A DNA stretch of 64,000 bases from Panagrolaimus kolymaensis (lineage: Eukaryota > Nematoda > Chromadorea > Rhabditida > Panagrolaimidae). The DNA is taken from contig JAJQJQ010000036.1 in assembly GCA_028622995.1 (NCBI GenBank), positions 992,001 through 1,056,000 on the forward strand. Direction: 5' to 3'. The notes beneath the pieces are model-generated. The model was not told the DNA's origin. It did not search any database and was given only the letters and a program-made list of their open reading frames with translations. Positions 25,371-36,928 of this stretch are shown here, piece by piece. Both the position numbers and the translations under genes were made by a program. Every line of letters starts with the position of its first letter. Within the stretch, counting starts at the first letter, position 1.

Positions 25371-25632
25371 TTAAAGGGAGTGTCTCAGCAAACGAGAAAA
25401 CTCCTTACAGCGGGTGTTCCTAGCCCGAAAGTTTTTTTTCATTGTCTCAAAATCTTACAAAGAGCTTCAAATTTTTTGTAGCTTTTGGTAGCACTTTGTT
25501 TTTTTTTCTCAAAATGCTACAAAATGCTACCAAAATTCGTAGCACTTTGTAAGCTTTTGAGACAATGAACTTTCGGGCTAGGAACACCCGCTGTAGTAAA
25601 AGTTTTCTCGTTTGCTGAGACACTCCCTTTAA
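25371..25632. mobile_element. Fold-back MITE with TTAA target duplication (about 254 bp)
   Basis: TTAA at 25371-25374 and 25629-25632 flank long inverted repeats. The left arm starts AGGGAGTGTCTCAGCAAACG and the right arm ends with its complement. The arms continue as near-complementary sequence through CAGCGGGTGTTCCTAGCCCG and ATTGTCTCAAAA to near the centre. The whole element would form one hairpin. TTAA duplication points to piggyBac-type or similar transposase, by family knowledge. Confidence 0.87.
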
Positions 25633-26759
25633 GAAAACTTAAAAGGAATTTAATTTATTTCGAAATTGGATTTTTGATATAAAAAAATGACTGCATTAAT
25701 ATAATAATTTTCTCTTCATTGCAGAAGTTTTTTTATGTTTCAAATGCTCTTTAAAAAATTTGATTAAAAAGAAAAAGAGCTTTATTAAAGTTGTTAAAAA
25801 GCAAAGAACAAACTTTAAAAAAAAAGAATCGGAAATAGTATGTTTCGACTAAAAATTATAGAATAAGTTCGCCTCACATAAATTTTTTTTTTATAAACTC
25901 ACTTTTTTATTCTGGAAAAATATTTTCTTAATAATTAATTTTTCGTTTCTGTTTTTAATAAATTTTGCTTTTTTTTTCGTGGCGATATTCCATCCCACAA
26001 AAATGACGAAATCTTTCGTTTTCAAATACGCGTAAATAAACTTTAGAAATATTTTTGGAAAAGTCTAATCTTTATTGCTTTCTTTTTAAATTTAATTAAT
26101 AAAATTATTAAATCCTTTTTATTCCTTTTTTGTAACACTTTTTTTTTATGGAAACAAAAGTTATAATTTATTTTTTTATTTTTATTTTCTAAAAAAGGAG
26201 TATAAAATAATTAAACTTAGAGATTACTAAAATAAACCGAAAAGCAATTTAAAGATAATCATAATCATGGAAGATGGAAGATTTGTCTAATCACTTTTTT
26301 TGCTGTTTTTTTTAATTCATTTTTTGGCGTTTTTTGATTTTTGCTCTATTAAATATTTTTCTTATTCTTATTTTTTTATTGCAAAATTAACTTTTTTTGG
26401 AAGAATTTAATTTCTTATTTTTTAAGTAATAAAAAATTAAAAATTAATCAAGAAAAAAGTTGTTGTACGCGTTCGTGTTTGTCGCTTTCACACAAAAAAG
26501 CTTTAAAAAAAGTTATTAGCACAGAGATAAAAACTTGAAAAAATATAAAAGATTGAATGCTTTGATTTCTTTTCTTCATTTTCTTTGTAGGCGATCCCAG
26601 CTTTTCTTTCTCTCTTATCAATTACTCAGAAAAATTCAAACATAAACAATGAAGAAAAAATATGTGAGGGTTTTAATTTTTTATGTTTGATGCTAAATTT
26701 TTTTTTTTTTTTTGCAGTATTAATTTTTTCTTTATTGCTTTCTTTCATTTCTTGTTTTA
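25633..26759. other. Non-coding AT-rich stretch
   Basis: Poly-A/T rich with no supported gene or element. Confidence 0.4.
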
Positions 26760-27736
26760 TTATCCTACCCAGTAATTTTCATTGTTCGTTTTTTCGTTCG
26801 GGGTTGGAAATGATTCATGGGAAAATTGCAAAGAAAATGAAAAAATTTGCATTAAAAAATGAATGAATGCGCAAGGAAAGAAAACGTGTTTGCATTTCAT
26901 AAAAATGAAGCGGTGATGAGCGGTCGTTTGTTTTGTGTGTTACCCAAAGATGCCATAGGATCCAAATACGTAGAAGGATCCCATTATATTCAAAGGATCT
27001 AAATTTATAGAATGTAAGGAAATCGTTCATGGTTTGCTACTATAGGGAAAATGTTAAGAAAACTTTTTGAGCAACTTTTAGGACATTTAGAAAGTAAAAT
27101 AAAACGCAATGAAATATTGATGAGTGGCGGCTGATTCTGAGTTATCAAAGGGTGCTAAAGGTACTAAAGATGCCAAATGATTGCATAAAATTACTTTCAT
27201 GGTGGGCGGAAGGCCGGCGGGGTTATAAATGAACATTAAACTTTATTCAATGAGAAAAAATGAGTGGATGTTGTTCGTTAGGAACTTTAAATTATTTTGG
27301 GTTCTTTAGATAATTTGGGTGCATTTAAATTGCCAGAATGTAGGGAAATATAGGGTTATAATGGAAGCACTTTTTGCTGGGGAAATTTTAAGACGAATTG
27401 CTCATTCTTTTAAAAGAGCTAAAAGCAGTGGTGATTTTATTGGAATTTTTATATCGCTCTGGTAAAGATATTAAATGTCATTGCGAGGACCTGAGGTGTA
27501 TGAGATGAGGATTTTAAACCCCAAAGAACATTTGCAATTGATTAGTAGGCTATGGGAATTGTTATGCCAATTTTGAACAAGTTTAGAGGGCATTAAAGAA
27601 GTAAATTAGCCTTGGATGTTGCGGTATGATAATCTTATCTTCCAGAGCAAGGAATCAAATAATTAATGTCAAGATTTTCGTAATAATTTGCGTAAAACAA
27701 GGTTCATAGCGGGCCGAAGGCCCGCGTAGCGCCTAG
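26760..27736 (+). mobile_element. Helitron-like non-autonomous element (3' end clear, 5' end uncertain)
   Basis: The 3' terminus has the Helitron hallmarks. A short GC-rich hairpin GCGGGCC-GAA-GGCCCGC at 27709-27725 is followed 7 nt later by CTAG (27733-27736), and then a T of the presumed AT target. No target duplication is expected for this class. Upstream for about 950 bp the base composition differs sharply from the desert: poly-T runs are missing, and the plus strand is G-rich with words such as GGATCC-like repeats and GGGCGGAAGGCCGGCGGGG. A possible 5' end is the TC after A at about 26763, but this is a guess. No Rep/Hel coding sequence is seen. Confidence 0.6.
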
Positions 27737-30700
27737 TCCTTCTTAAAACTTATGTATTAAAAGCAAAAAGTATTCATTTGTAAATATGAATAATTTTACG
27801 CGCGCATAATTTTGAAAGAAGGACGTTCCATGAAATTTTTATTTTATTTTAAGAATTTTTTTGAAAAGAGATCTATGATATTTAAATACTGTAAGCAACT
27901 ACTTTTAAGCTGGGATTTTTTAATTTTAAAAAAGATGTTTTTATTTTTTTGAGTGCATGCATCGAAAAATAAATGCGGCTTTTATTATTGTAGAAAAGAC
28001 CACCATCAAAACAAAAACCATGAATGTGAATGATGTATTTTTTTCTGGTCAAAATAAATGTTTCTCGGCAAAACATTGTAATCCAAATAAAAAAACCTAT
28101 TTTTTGAAAACTAATTTTTCGTGGCATTTCAAGATTATTAAAAATCCACATATTTCCGTATAACTCCTTTTTTTGAAATCTCTGTGTGGCCGCCACTTTT
28201 TTTTACATTCTGCATTTGTAATTTCAAAGGAATTAATTTTCTTTTCATTCAAAAAATGTCTAAATTGTAAATTCCAAATTCCTTTTAAGTGCATGGAACT
28301 TAAGATATTTGTGAAAGTGTTAAAGCAAGGAAAAAATCCACCAAAACCAAAATTTCTGAGAATCGTACATAAAAAAATAAAAATGAAATAATCTTCTTTC
28401 TCAGATATCAGATGTCAGAGAATAGTTATGCAAAAAAAAATTATGATACTGTAAAAATTAATTCTTTGCAAAAAAAATGGCAAAAAAGTTAAGATTTTTG
28501 AATTTGCGCAACAAAAAAAAAGAAAGAAGAAATTATGTTTTACACCATCATTCAAAGATGGCTTGGCTTGACTCTTCTTTTAATTTTTTTCTTCTTCTAG
28601 AAAATTTTATTAATGCTTTCTTTTTTTTTAGTTTACTTCTTCATAGTTTTTTGTTGGATTTTAAAAATTTGCTTTGAACTATCCTTTTCCTTTCTTTCAT
28701 CAAAAAAATATTTCAAAACTTTGTCTTTTTAAGCATTCTAAAATTTACTGTAAAATTAATGTATTATCAACAAAAAAATCCCTTGAAAATATTTGATCAA
28801 TTTTTTTCAGAACTCCAAAAATAAAGCTTATTAAAAGCGCAAAAACACATTCCAAATTCCAAAAAGAATATGGAAATATTTGAGAGGTAAAAAAAGAAAA
28901 CAACGAAAGTAGATTATTCATTTCAAATTTTTTTTTGAGAGATAATGTCTTCTTTTCTTTTTTTGTTGTTTGATGGCGGTGTTGTTGACCTTTTGTGAAT
29001 GGCTTTAAAAATATTCATATTATTCGGGGTTTAAAAACAAACAACAAGATGGAGCTAAAAAGGCGGGTATGGACGTCAAAGAAAACAAGGTACCTCTACT
29101 TGAAAAAAAACAGAGAACATATGGGATTCTCGAACCATCTATAGAGAAAGATATGGAAAGGCAAGAGGATAGGGTTACGGTAAAAATAATCTTTGGAAAG
29201 GTTAGTAATCCCTTTAAATCTCTATTTCCATATTTTTCAAGAAAGATATTAAAGAATATAAGAAAAGCTACTTAGTCTTTCAAAAAAAAAATACTTATAC
29301 TTATAGCAGATTCGAGGTTCAATAAATATTTTTTTCTTTCTTGTAGCCAAAGAATTTCTTTTCTCTTTTTTTCTTCTTTGTGGCGTACTCTTCTTGCAAT
29401 AATATTAATGAAATAAATAATGCGTTTGTTCTATATTAATTTTTTTTACTTGGAGACTTCTTAATTTTTTGATCGGAAATATTTTTAAAAAGATTAAGTA
29501 AGTAAGTTACATGCGCCATAAAGGTGCTTTTTTGAACCTTTTATCTCGCTATAAGTATCTATTTTTCTTTTTTCGAAGTCGCTATAGCTGAAACTAAAAC
29601 ATTAGAATATAAAAAAAAGAATTGTTTGAAATGTCAAATTCTTTTGGTAAGGTAAAATGGGTATATAAGTGGATATATAAAAGTAAAAATACTGGTACGC
29701 TTGGTTTATTATATTTACTCTCACTGATTCATAACATTTATTTTTGTGAATTTAGTTTAATGTTTGGCAGCAATATTCAAAAATAAGTTATTGAGTGGGT
29801 TTATTTTTTTTTGGTAAAGTTACGGTAAAAAAATGTTGATTTGGTATTTAAAAAAATGTGTGTTTTACTTCTTTTTTTAATTTTTAATTCAAGAAAAAAA
29901 TGTGCAGAGGCAGAGGCGGAGTTGATCAATGCTATTGCAAAAAAAAAAAATCACCTGCGCTTTGTTGCAGCGAAATATGTTATTTAAAAAAGGCGCTAAA
30001 AAAATAATACGAATTTTTACTCTTTCCCTTGCAAAATTAAAAAATTAAATATAAAAGCGACGGCAACACCAAACTAAAGTTACCATTTGAATCCAGCTGT
30101 TTGTCAATAGATTAACGATTAATTAATTATGCCTGGGTTTTTTTATATAAACAAATTTATTGAGCTTGATTTGTTTTTTTTTGTTAGGTTATATTTATTG
30201 TTTTTGCAAAATGATTCAAAAGTGTGGAGTTTTTTTAGTTTAAATATGTATATTTGCGTGGGACAAAAAAAAGGGGGCGTGAGGGGCGAGGAAAACAGAT
30301 CAAATGTTTTTGTTGGTATTTAAAGGTTAGATTTTTAGAAGTCCAAATGCATTAATTTAGAACCAGAATATTTTTAAAGAAAGCTTTATTAGGATTTGGA
30401 AACAACTTTCCAAAAAATGAAAATTTTTAAAAAATGCTTAAATCCTAAATATACATATTTTTTCCCTTGACACCACTTTTTTTGCGCTTTGATTTAAACT
30501 TCTGAAATTTTCTCCATAAAAATTGAAGCTATAAAAAAAGGTTTCATTTATTTGGTTTCACAAATTTCAAAAAAACTTTTAAAATACTAAAATGAAGCCG
30601 TAATTATTTAATTTTTTTAAAAATAATTAAGTCACTAAAGTTTTTTCTTTTATTTTTTTGAAATACTATTTTCCGTAGTTTGAATCTTCTTTGACTTAAA

Positions 30701-32302
30701 TATGAACGTTTTATTTATAATTAATTATTTAAAAAATATGAGTCTTGTTTTATTTTTTTGTATATTTTTCTTTTTAATAATCGCTCAAGCTTGAATTGTT
30801 TTTTATTAAATTTTAAAATTTTATAAAATCTTTTTTAATTTGTAGCATTAAACATTTATTTTAATATAACACAAAAAATTTATATATTTTGAAACAAAAT
30901 TGATTGACCCTATAAAAAAATAGGTTGAGAAAGGAGTTATGAGAAAATTAATGTTATTTTTTTTTTCGTTGTTGTTTTCTTATCAATTTTTCTCAGAAAA
31001 TTATAGATTGATATAATCATTTACTCGATAATTTTTCTCTTGAAATAACAATAAAAAATGAAGGCGGTTTTACTCAAAAAAAGAAAAAATGAAAAAAGGA
31101 TTGGTTAATCAACTGACGACGACAAACAAAAAAAGTGATGATTCTCAATGAAACTTCCGATGGCGTGTTTTTATTCTTTTTTTAATTGGCGCCATAATCA
31201 TTTTACACTGTAAAAACACAGATGGTTATTTACTAATATTTTTTTCCTTGATGGATTTGTTTTTATGAGTCGTTTAGTAAAATGCTAATGATATATATTA
31301 CCAAAAAATTTATAAAACCTTTCATTTTTTTATGATCCAATAATCTATTTACTATCATCATTAACGCCACCTTCCCAAAAACTATTTTTTTATTAGTAAA
31401 AGTGCGTTAACCGTGAAAAAAAAAATTGCTTCCGGGTTACTGTAAGAGATTTACTAAAAGTACAGTATTTAATTGTCAAAGAACGAATTTATTTTTAAAT
31501 CATAAATCTGTGATTAGCGGCGACATCGTAGAGAAAAACAGCAAAAAAATAGCAAAACAATCCTTTTTGGAATGTAGTTAATTCCTTTTGTTTTTTTCTG
31601 CCAGCTTTTTTTATATATTTATAAACAAACCTCTATCACCGGTTCTAAAATAATAATTAGAAAAAGTAGTTTGAAAGGTATTATTTTAAAAATACCTAAG
31701 AAAGCTTAAAGATTTTCTGATAAAAGGGATATAAAAAATAACAACAGTTTTCCATTACTTTTTTTTTCTGCAGCTAAATTTTTACAAACAAAAAAATATA
31801 TAATTTTTATTTTAAGAATTTTGTTATTGGAAAATCTTGAATGAATTTTTAAAAAATGGTTAATAAAAAAATTTTTATTTTAAAATTTATGATTTCACAA
31901 TTTTTGAATAAAAACTTTTGAGTTCACTAAAATTTCGGGAATCTTAAAATTGTAAATTTTTTTATGGAGACCAGTTTCCCTGAAACCCGTTTTTTAGAAA
32001 TATCATCTAATGTTGCGGCTTTTTTTACTGTACTTTCTTCAATTTTTATTTTAGGAATTCTAAAATTATTTTCTAAAAACAGTAACAAAATGAAACATCA
32101 AAGATTTTCTTTTTTGAATGTATCATCGAAAAACATTTTTTCTCCTTTTTTTCTTTTAGCTTGGCTTTTTTCTCTCATAATAATTATAGAAAATCCGGAA
32201 ACTGTGAAAGATGAAGAGAAGAGGAAAAAATCTTTTTTTTTGAGGATAATTAGTCAACGATTATACTTCCGTTTTTGTTTTAGTGCCAAAGACTTCTTTT
32301 AT
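27737..32302. other. AT-rich desert, third part
   Basis: No supported gene. A short coding-looking plus segment at 29069-29200 (MDVKENKVPLLEKKQRTYGI...) ends at a possible donor, but no partner exon could be found. A 145-codon open frame at 31964-32401 is Phe/Ser/Lys-rich and overlaps the inverted repeat, so I regard it as chance. Confidence 0.35.
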
Positions 32303-33380
32303 TTTAAGAGAGACTCTACGAGTAAATTTAAAGATTTTCGAAGTCGGCGGAACAAAATTTTTTTTATTTTTTATTTTTCTTTACCAATCGGTTCTAAATA
32401 ATATTTAAAAATTATTGGCGTCAAGCTTTTTCTCAAAAAGTGAGCAGGATATGCAAATTTTTCATTTTGAAGTTGAAACCATGCATTAACTTCAAAAATT
32501 CGGCTTAATTAACCCATGAAGTATAAAAATTAGGTGTTTTTATGATATTATGTAACCGATTGCGGGCTTTCGAATGGTGTATACCATATATTTTAATATC
32601 CTACAAAAATCAGGTGAAAAGTCGATTTGAAATATTTGACCAAGGAAAACGTCCTTTTTTTTGATACGAACCGGAGCAGAGAATTATACCCAAATAATCC
32701 CCAGAATCTCCTCTATTTTATGTAAAAAAAATTAAAATTTTGGAGCTACGGGGATTCTCAAGCCATAATTAAATGTGCGCGAAACCCCATTTTTAACGAG
32801 GAAAATGGAGTTTCTCACTTTTCTTCATCAATGAAAACAATTTGAACATAATGCCAAAAAACAAAGTAGGAAAGAGAAACTCCATTTTCCTCGTTAAAAA
32901 TGGGGTTTCGCGCACATTTAATTATGGCTTGAGAATCCCCGTAGCTCCAAAATTTTAATTTTTTTTACATAAAATAGAGGAGATTCTGGGGATTATTTGG
33001 GTATAATTCTCTGCTCCGGTTCGTATCAAAAAAAAGGACGTTTTCCTTGGTCAAATATTTCAAATCGACTTTTCACCTGATTTTTGTAGGATATTAAAAT
33101 ATATGGTATACACCATTCGAAAGCCCGCAATCGGTTACATAATATCATAAAAACACCTAATTTTTATACTTCATGGGTTAATTAAGCCGAATTTTTGAAG
33201 TTAATGCATGGTTTCAACTTCAAAATGAAAAATTTGCATATCCTGCTCACTTTTTGAGAAAAAGCTTGACGCCAATAATTTTTAAATATTTTTTAGAACA
33301 GATTCATGACAACAGAAAAAAATTTAAAAAAATTTTGTTCCGCCCGATTTGAATCAGCTCACAGAACCTCTCTTAAATAT
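32303..33380. repeat. Long inverted repeat (two arms of about 427 bp plus diverged outer arms)
   Basis: Positions 32392-32818 and 32874-33298 are almost perfect inverted copies around a 55-nt centre (CATCAATGAAAACAATTTG...). They carry landmarks such as GCGCGAAACCCCATTTTTAACG, ACCGGAGCAGAGAATTATAC and CGATTGCGGGCTTTCG in opposite orientation. Outside, about 90 bp on each side remain complementary but diverged (left GGCGGAACAAAATTT, right AAATTTTGTTCCGCC). No ORF is conserved in the arms. It may be a fold-back transposon or an inverted duplication, and its transcript would form a long double-stranded RNA. Confidence 0.92.
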
Positions 33381-36300
33381 TTTTCTTCTTCTTCTTTGAG
33401 TCATAAAAAAATGCTTATTTTTTGTTTTAATTCTTGTATGTGTGTTTCAAAAAAAAAATAAGCAGCAATTAACTCTTGAAAGATATTAGTTAGAAAGACT
33501 AAAGTCAAAAATACAAACATACATAAATTTAAGAGATGAAAAAGATTTTTTTATTTCAACCACAAAAATTATTTAAAAACTAAAAATAGGCGCTACTTCT
33601 AAAGCATTTTAAATGATTTTGTCTTTGTAAATTTTTATTGCTTTTTTCTCTATGACTTTTACTGTTTTTGACGGGAAATAATAACAAAAGAGTTTTTTTA
33701 CAAGAGATTTTTTTTTGGAAAATATTTGCATAAATCAAGAAAATTTTCTTTCAACTTTTTTGTTTTGATAAGTTTTACTTATTTTTTTTCTTCCGCGAAA
33801 TTGGGTTTGCCACAAAAATTATATTCTTCGATTTTTTATCTCATTGTTTTTATTTTAATTTTATAAATTAATTTGCTTTTAAAAAAATTCATAGACACCA
33901 TAAACATGCTTTTTTAATACATTGCACCTAAAAACTTTTAATTTTATTTTATTTTTGTTCCTTCCAGTTTTCTTTCATCAAAGCTTTTTCATCCGTTCTT
34001 CGAGATTACTGTAAAATCAAATCCTTATCTATATTTTTTATTAAATAACATCAGTTTATTTATTTATTTTTATTTCCTCGTGCTTTTCATATTTATATTT
34101 ATATATATATATTTTTCATAACATCTTCATCATTCAGCTTAAACTTTTAAAAAGAAAGAAAAAAATCCTTATTCAAATCTTCAAATCTTTTTTTTTTTTC
34201 ATTTTCGTCTGTTGTTTTTTATTTACTTTATTTTATCCCAACCTTGGATGTAAAGATAGAAGAGAAGACGACAACACAAAAACACCACCGTATATATAAG
34301 CTTTAAATAATAATATAAAAAAAATATATATATCAAAAACATTCTTTTTTTTTTGAATCTATCTATGGAATGGATGAATGGAAGGATTAGTTACGCAGCA
34401 GAAGTCTCTTCTCCTCTCTCTAGCGTACATTCACACATATATTTTGTTTGTTTGTTGTTGTCATCTCTCGAGAAGATACATACATATATTTTTTGTTGTG
34501 CCGCCATCATCGGTGTCATCGTATTTTTTTATTTCATTCAAAAACACAGTTTTTTTCATTTTAAAAGACGTACGTCATTGCCACCTCAAAAATATGTAAT
34601 ATATATTTTTAGTAGTATTAAACCGAAATGATTTATAAAACCCCAATGAAACCTATCTTCTTCTTTTTTTTGACATTTTTTGTAGCTTATTTTCAAATAC
34701 TTTGGCCTTACTACGAAAAAGACAGTAACAAATTTGTTTTTATATTTTTAGTTACTATCATTTATTTTTGGATAAGTTGGATGGAAAACATCTGTTTCAA
34801 AATAATTTTTTTGTTACTAAAGAGTTTCTAAAAAAATAAAAGAAAAGTGTTGTTGCAACTCACCCGGCAACATCAATTATTTTGAATATCCACCTGCGAG
34901 TATTAAAGTTGGGAAAATATGAAAAAATCTGGTGCTGGAAATTTAGCAAAAAAAAGTTTGAAAGTTTCATAACTTTGCTCAAAAGCACAACATTTATTTT
35001 TTCAATAAAGTTTAAAAAATTCGTGGTGAAATCCATAAAATGATATTAACCATAATTTTTAAAAATATCGTCAAATACCTGTTACTCTCGTTTCTATGTA
35101 AAACTTTTTCCATCAAAAACAAACAACAACTAACACCCACATATTTTTTTTCTTCTTCAAAGTTTTTTGTTTACTATTTTGATTTTGAATTTGACCCATC
35201 TTTAATAAATCCATTCCATGCCATGGAAATAAATGTGTTTCACTTCTTTGTTTCTTCCCTTTTCTTTCTGACGTACATATTTCCTGGATTAACTTATCTC
35301 AAGATTCAAACTATGTGGATGCTTGTTTTTTTAATTCATAAAAAAAATTGCGTGGAATTTTCACTTTTTTCACTCGAATCTTTAATCTTACGATGACATT
35401 TTTATTATTATAAAAATATATCAATTTTTCGCCTCGAATGAGAGATGTAAACATTTTTTTTGTTTTGTTTGTTTGAGCTGTTGTTTACATATATTTTTTT
35501 TCAGCTCAAAAAAAAAAAGGATGAATGCGTAGTAGTATTTTTTATTATGGTAGTAAGTAAGTCTTAAGAAGAAGGAAGACCTCAAAAATAAAAAAGGAAT
35601 GACTTTGACCCGCCTTCAAAAATAAAAAAGGGCTTTGGGATATGAGTTCAAAAGGCTTATTATATATATTTTGTCTCCTTTTTTCTTTAACACAAAGATG
35701 CTTGTTTCAAAAATATGTTTTTTTCGTAGCACTCATGTGTCTTGGCATGAAAGTGATAGTAACTAAAATTTTTATAATACTGTCAATTTTTGATTACTTT
35801 CTAAGTCGTTGATAGTAAGAAAAAATTCCAAAATATTGCCAAGTTCTTGTTACTATCATTTCTTTATTTAGATAGAGTAATCAAAATTCCGAAAAATTTG
35901 TTCGTTTTTTGTTACTCTCTTTTAAATGATAGTAATCAAAATTAATGCCAAATTCCAGTTACTCTCTTCCATTTTTTTTTTTTTTTGAAACCAAATATGA
36001 AATCTCAAAAACCATTTATAATCTCCAATATTTATTAAATTTTTGCAATTGCAAAAAAATAAAAACTATGTATATTTTTTTTTCAGAGAATTAAATGCTT
36101 ATATGAATACATCGAATAATAATAAAAAAAAAATTATTAATTAAATTAATCCGTTTAAATGCAGCAAAAGAAAAGATAGAAAGATTATGTGCAATTAATT
36201 ATTACTCTTTCTTTATCTCTCCTCTCCCTCTTCTTTTTTTTCTCCATAAAGAAGCTACTTAAAAAATTTTTATTGCTAAATTAATAATTAATAAATTAAT

Positions 36301-36928
36301 CTTGGTGGTTTTTTTCATATAAGGATAATATGAATATAAAAAAATTATAATAAATATATATACAAAAACCCGCCCATTTTTATTTTTTTTCTAGAATTTT
36401 TTTTAAGAATCTTAAATGTAAAATACTTTTTTAAATTATTTTTACTTTATTTTTTTTTGTCTTTTTGACTCTCATAATTACCCACCATTGTAAAAAGTCA
36501 TTCTCTCTCTCGAATTTTTACTTTTTACTTTTAAACTTTTTTTCTTGTTTTGTGCCGCCACATTTTTTCCATCCTCTTAACTTTTTATTTTTGACTTCAG
36601 TGATTTACAATAACAAAAATGATTTCCTTCCGGGTTGTTTCGATGTCTTTCTTCTTTTTTAGAAATACATTTTGTCGCTGCAGCCAACGACCAAACCCCT
36701 ATCATTTTCATCGTGTGCTTTTTTTTCTTCTTCTTCGCGTTACCGTAATTTATTTTGTTTGTGCATTTATGTGGAAAAAATTTCAAAACACGCGTATTTT
36801 TTTTAGATAAAATATTACTTTTTTAATTTCAATTCTAATCTTTTTCACATTTTTTTTAGTTGCTTTTATTCATATATTTTTTTTCTATTTTTTGAATAAA
36901 AAAATATATTAAACCAAAAATAAAAAAT
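33381..36928. other. Upstream region of the BTB-zinc finger gene
   Basis: AT-rich with no supported gene. It contains a TATATATATATA run near 34098, the minisatellite at 35745-35975, and a potential leader acceptor (TTTTTTTTAG) near 36859, about 70 nt before the start codon. It probably includes the promoter and 5' UTR of the transcription-factor gene. Confidence 0.4.
35745..35975. repeat. Degenerate minisatellite of about 60-bp units with GATAGTAA/TTACTATC dyads
   Basis: Four diverged units begin with GATAGTAA or GATAGAGTAA and end with TTACTMTCWTTT. Each starts with GATAGTAA and contains the inverted word TTACTATC or TTACTCTC at its end. A single related unit lies near 34726 (GACAGTAACAAATTTG ... 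GTTACTATC), and three more lie in the fifth intron of the BTB gene. Confidence 0.6.

Noticed and set aside
29069..29275. Short charged plus-strand frame that could be an exon
   Set aside because: Only one exon-like piece, no partner exon, and part of it reads beyond a likely donor into T-rich DNA. Mentioned only as a possibility.
31964..32401. 145-codon plus-strand open frame in the desert
   Set aside because: Composition is Phe/Ser/Lys/Ile from T/A runs, its end lies in the inverted-repeat arm, and there is no splice context or family motif.
35040..35396. 118-codon hydrophobic open frame
   Set aside because: T-run driven Phe/Leu composition and no supporting signals. Expected by chance in this base composition.
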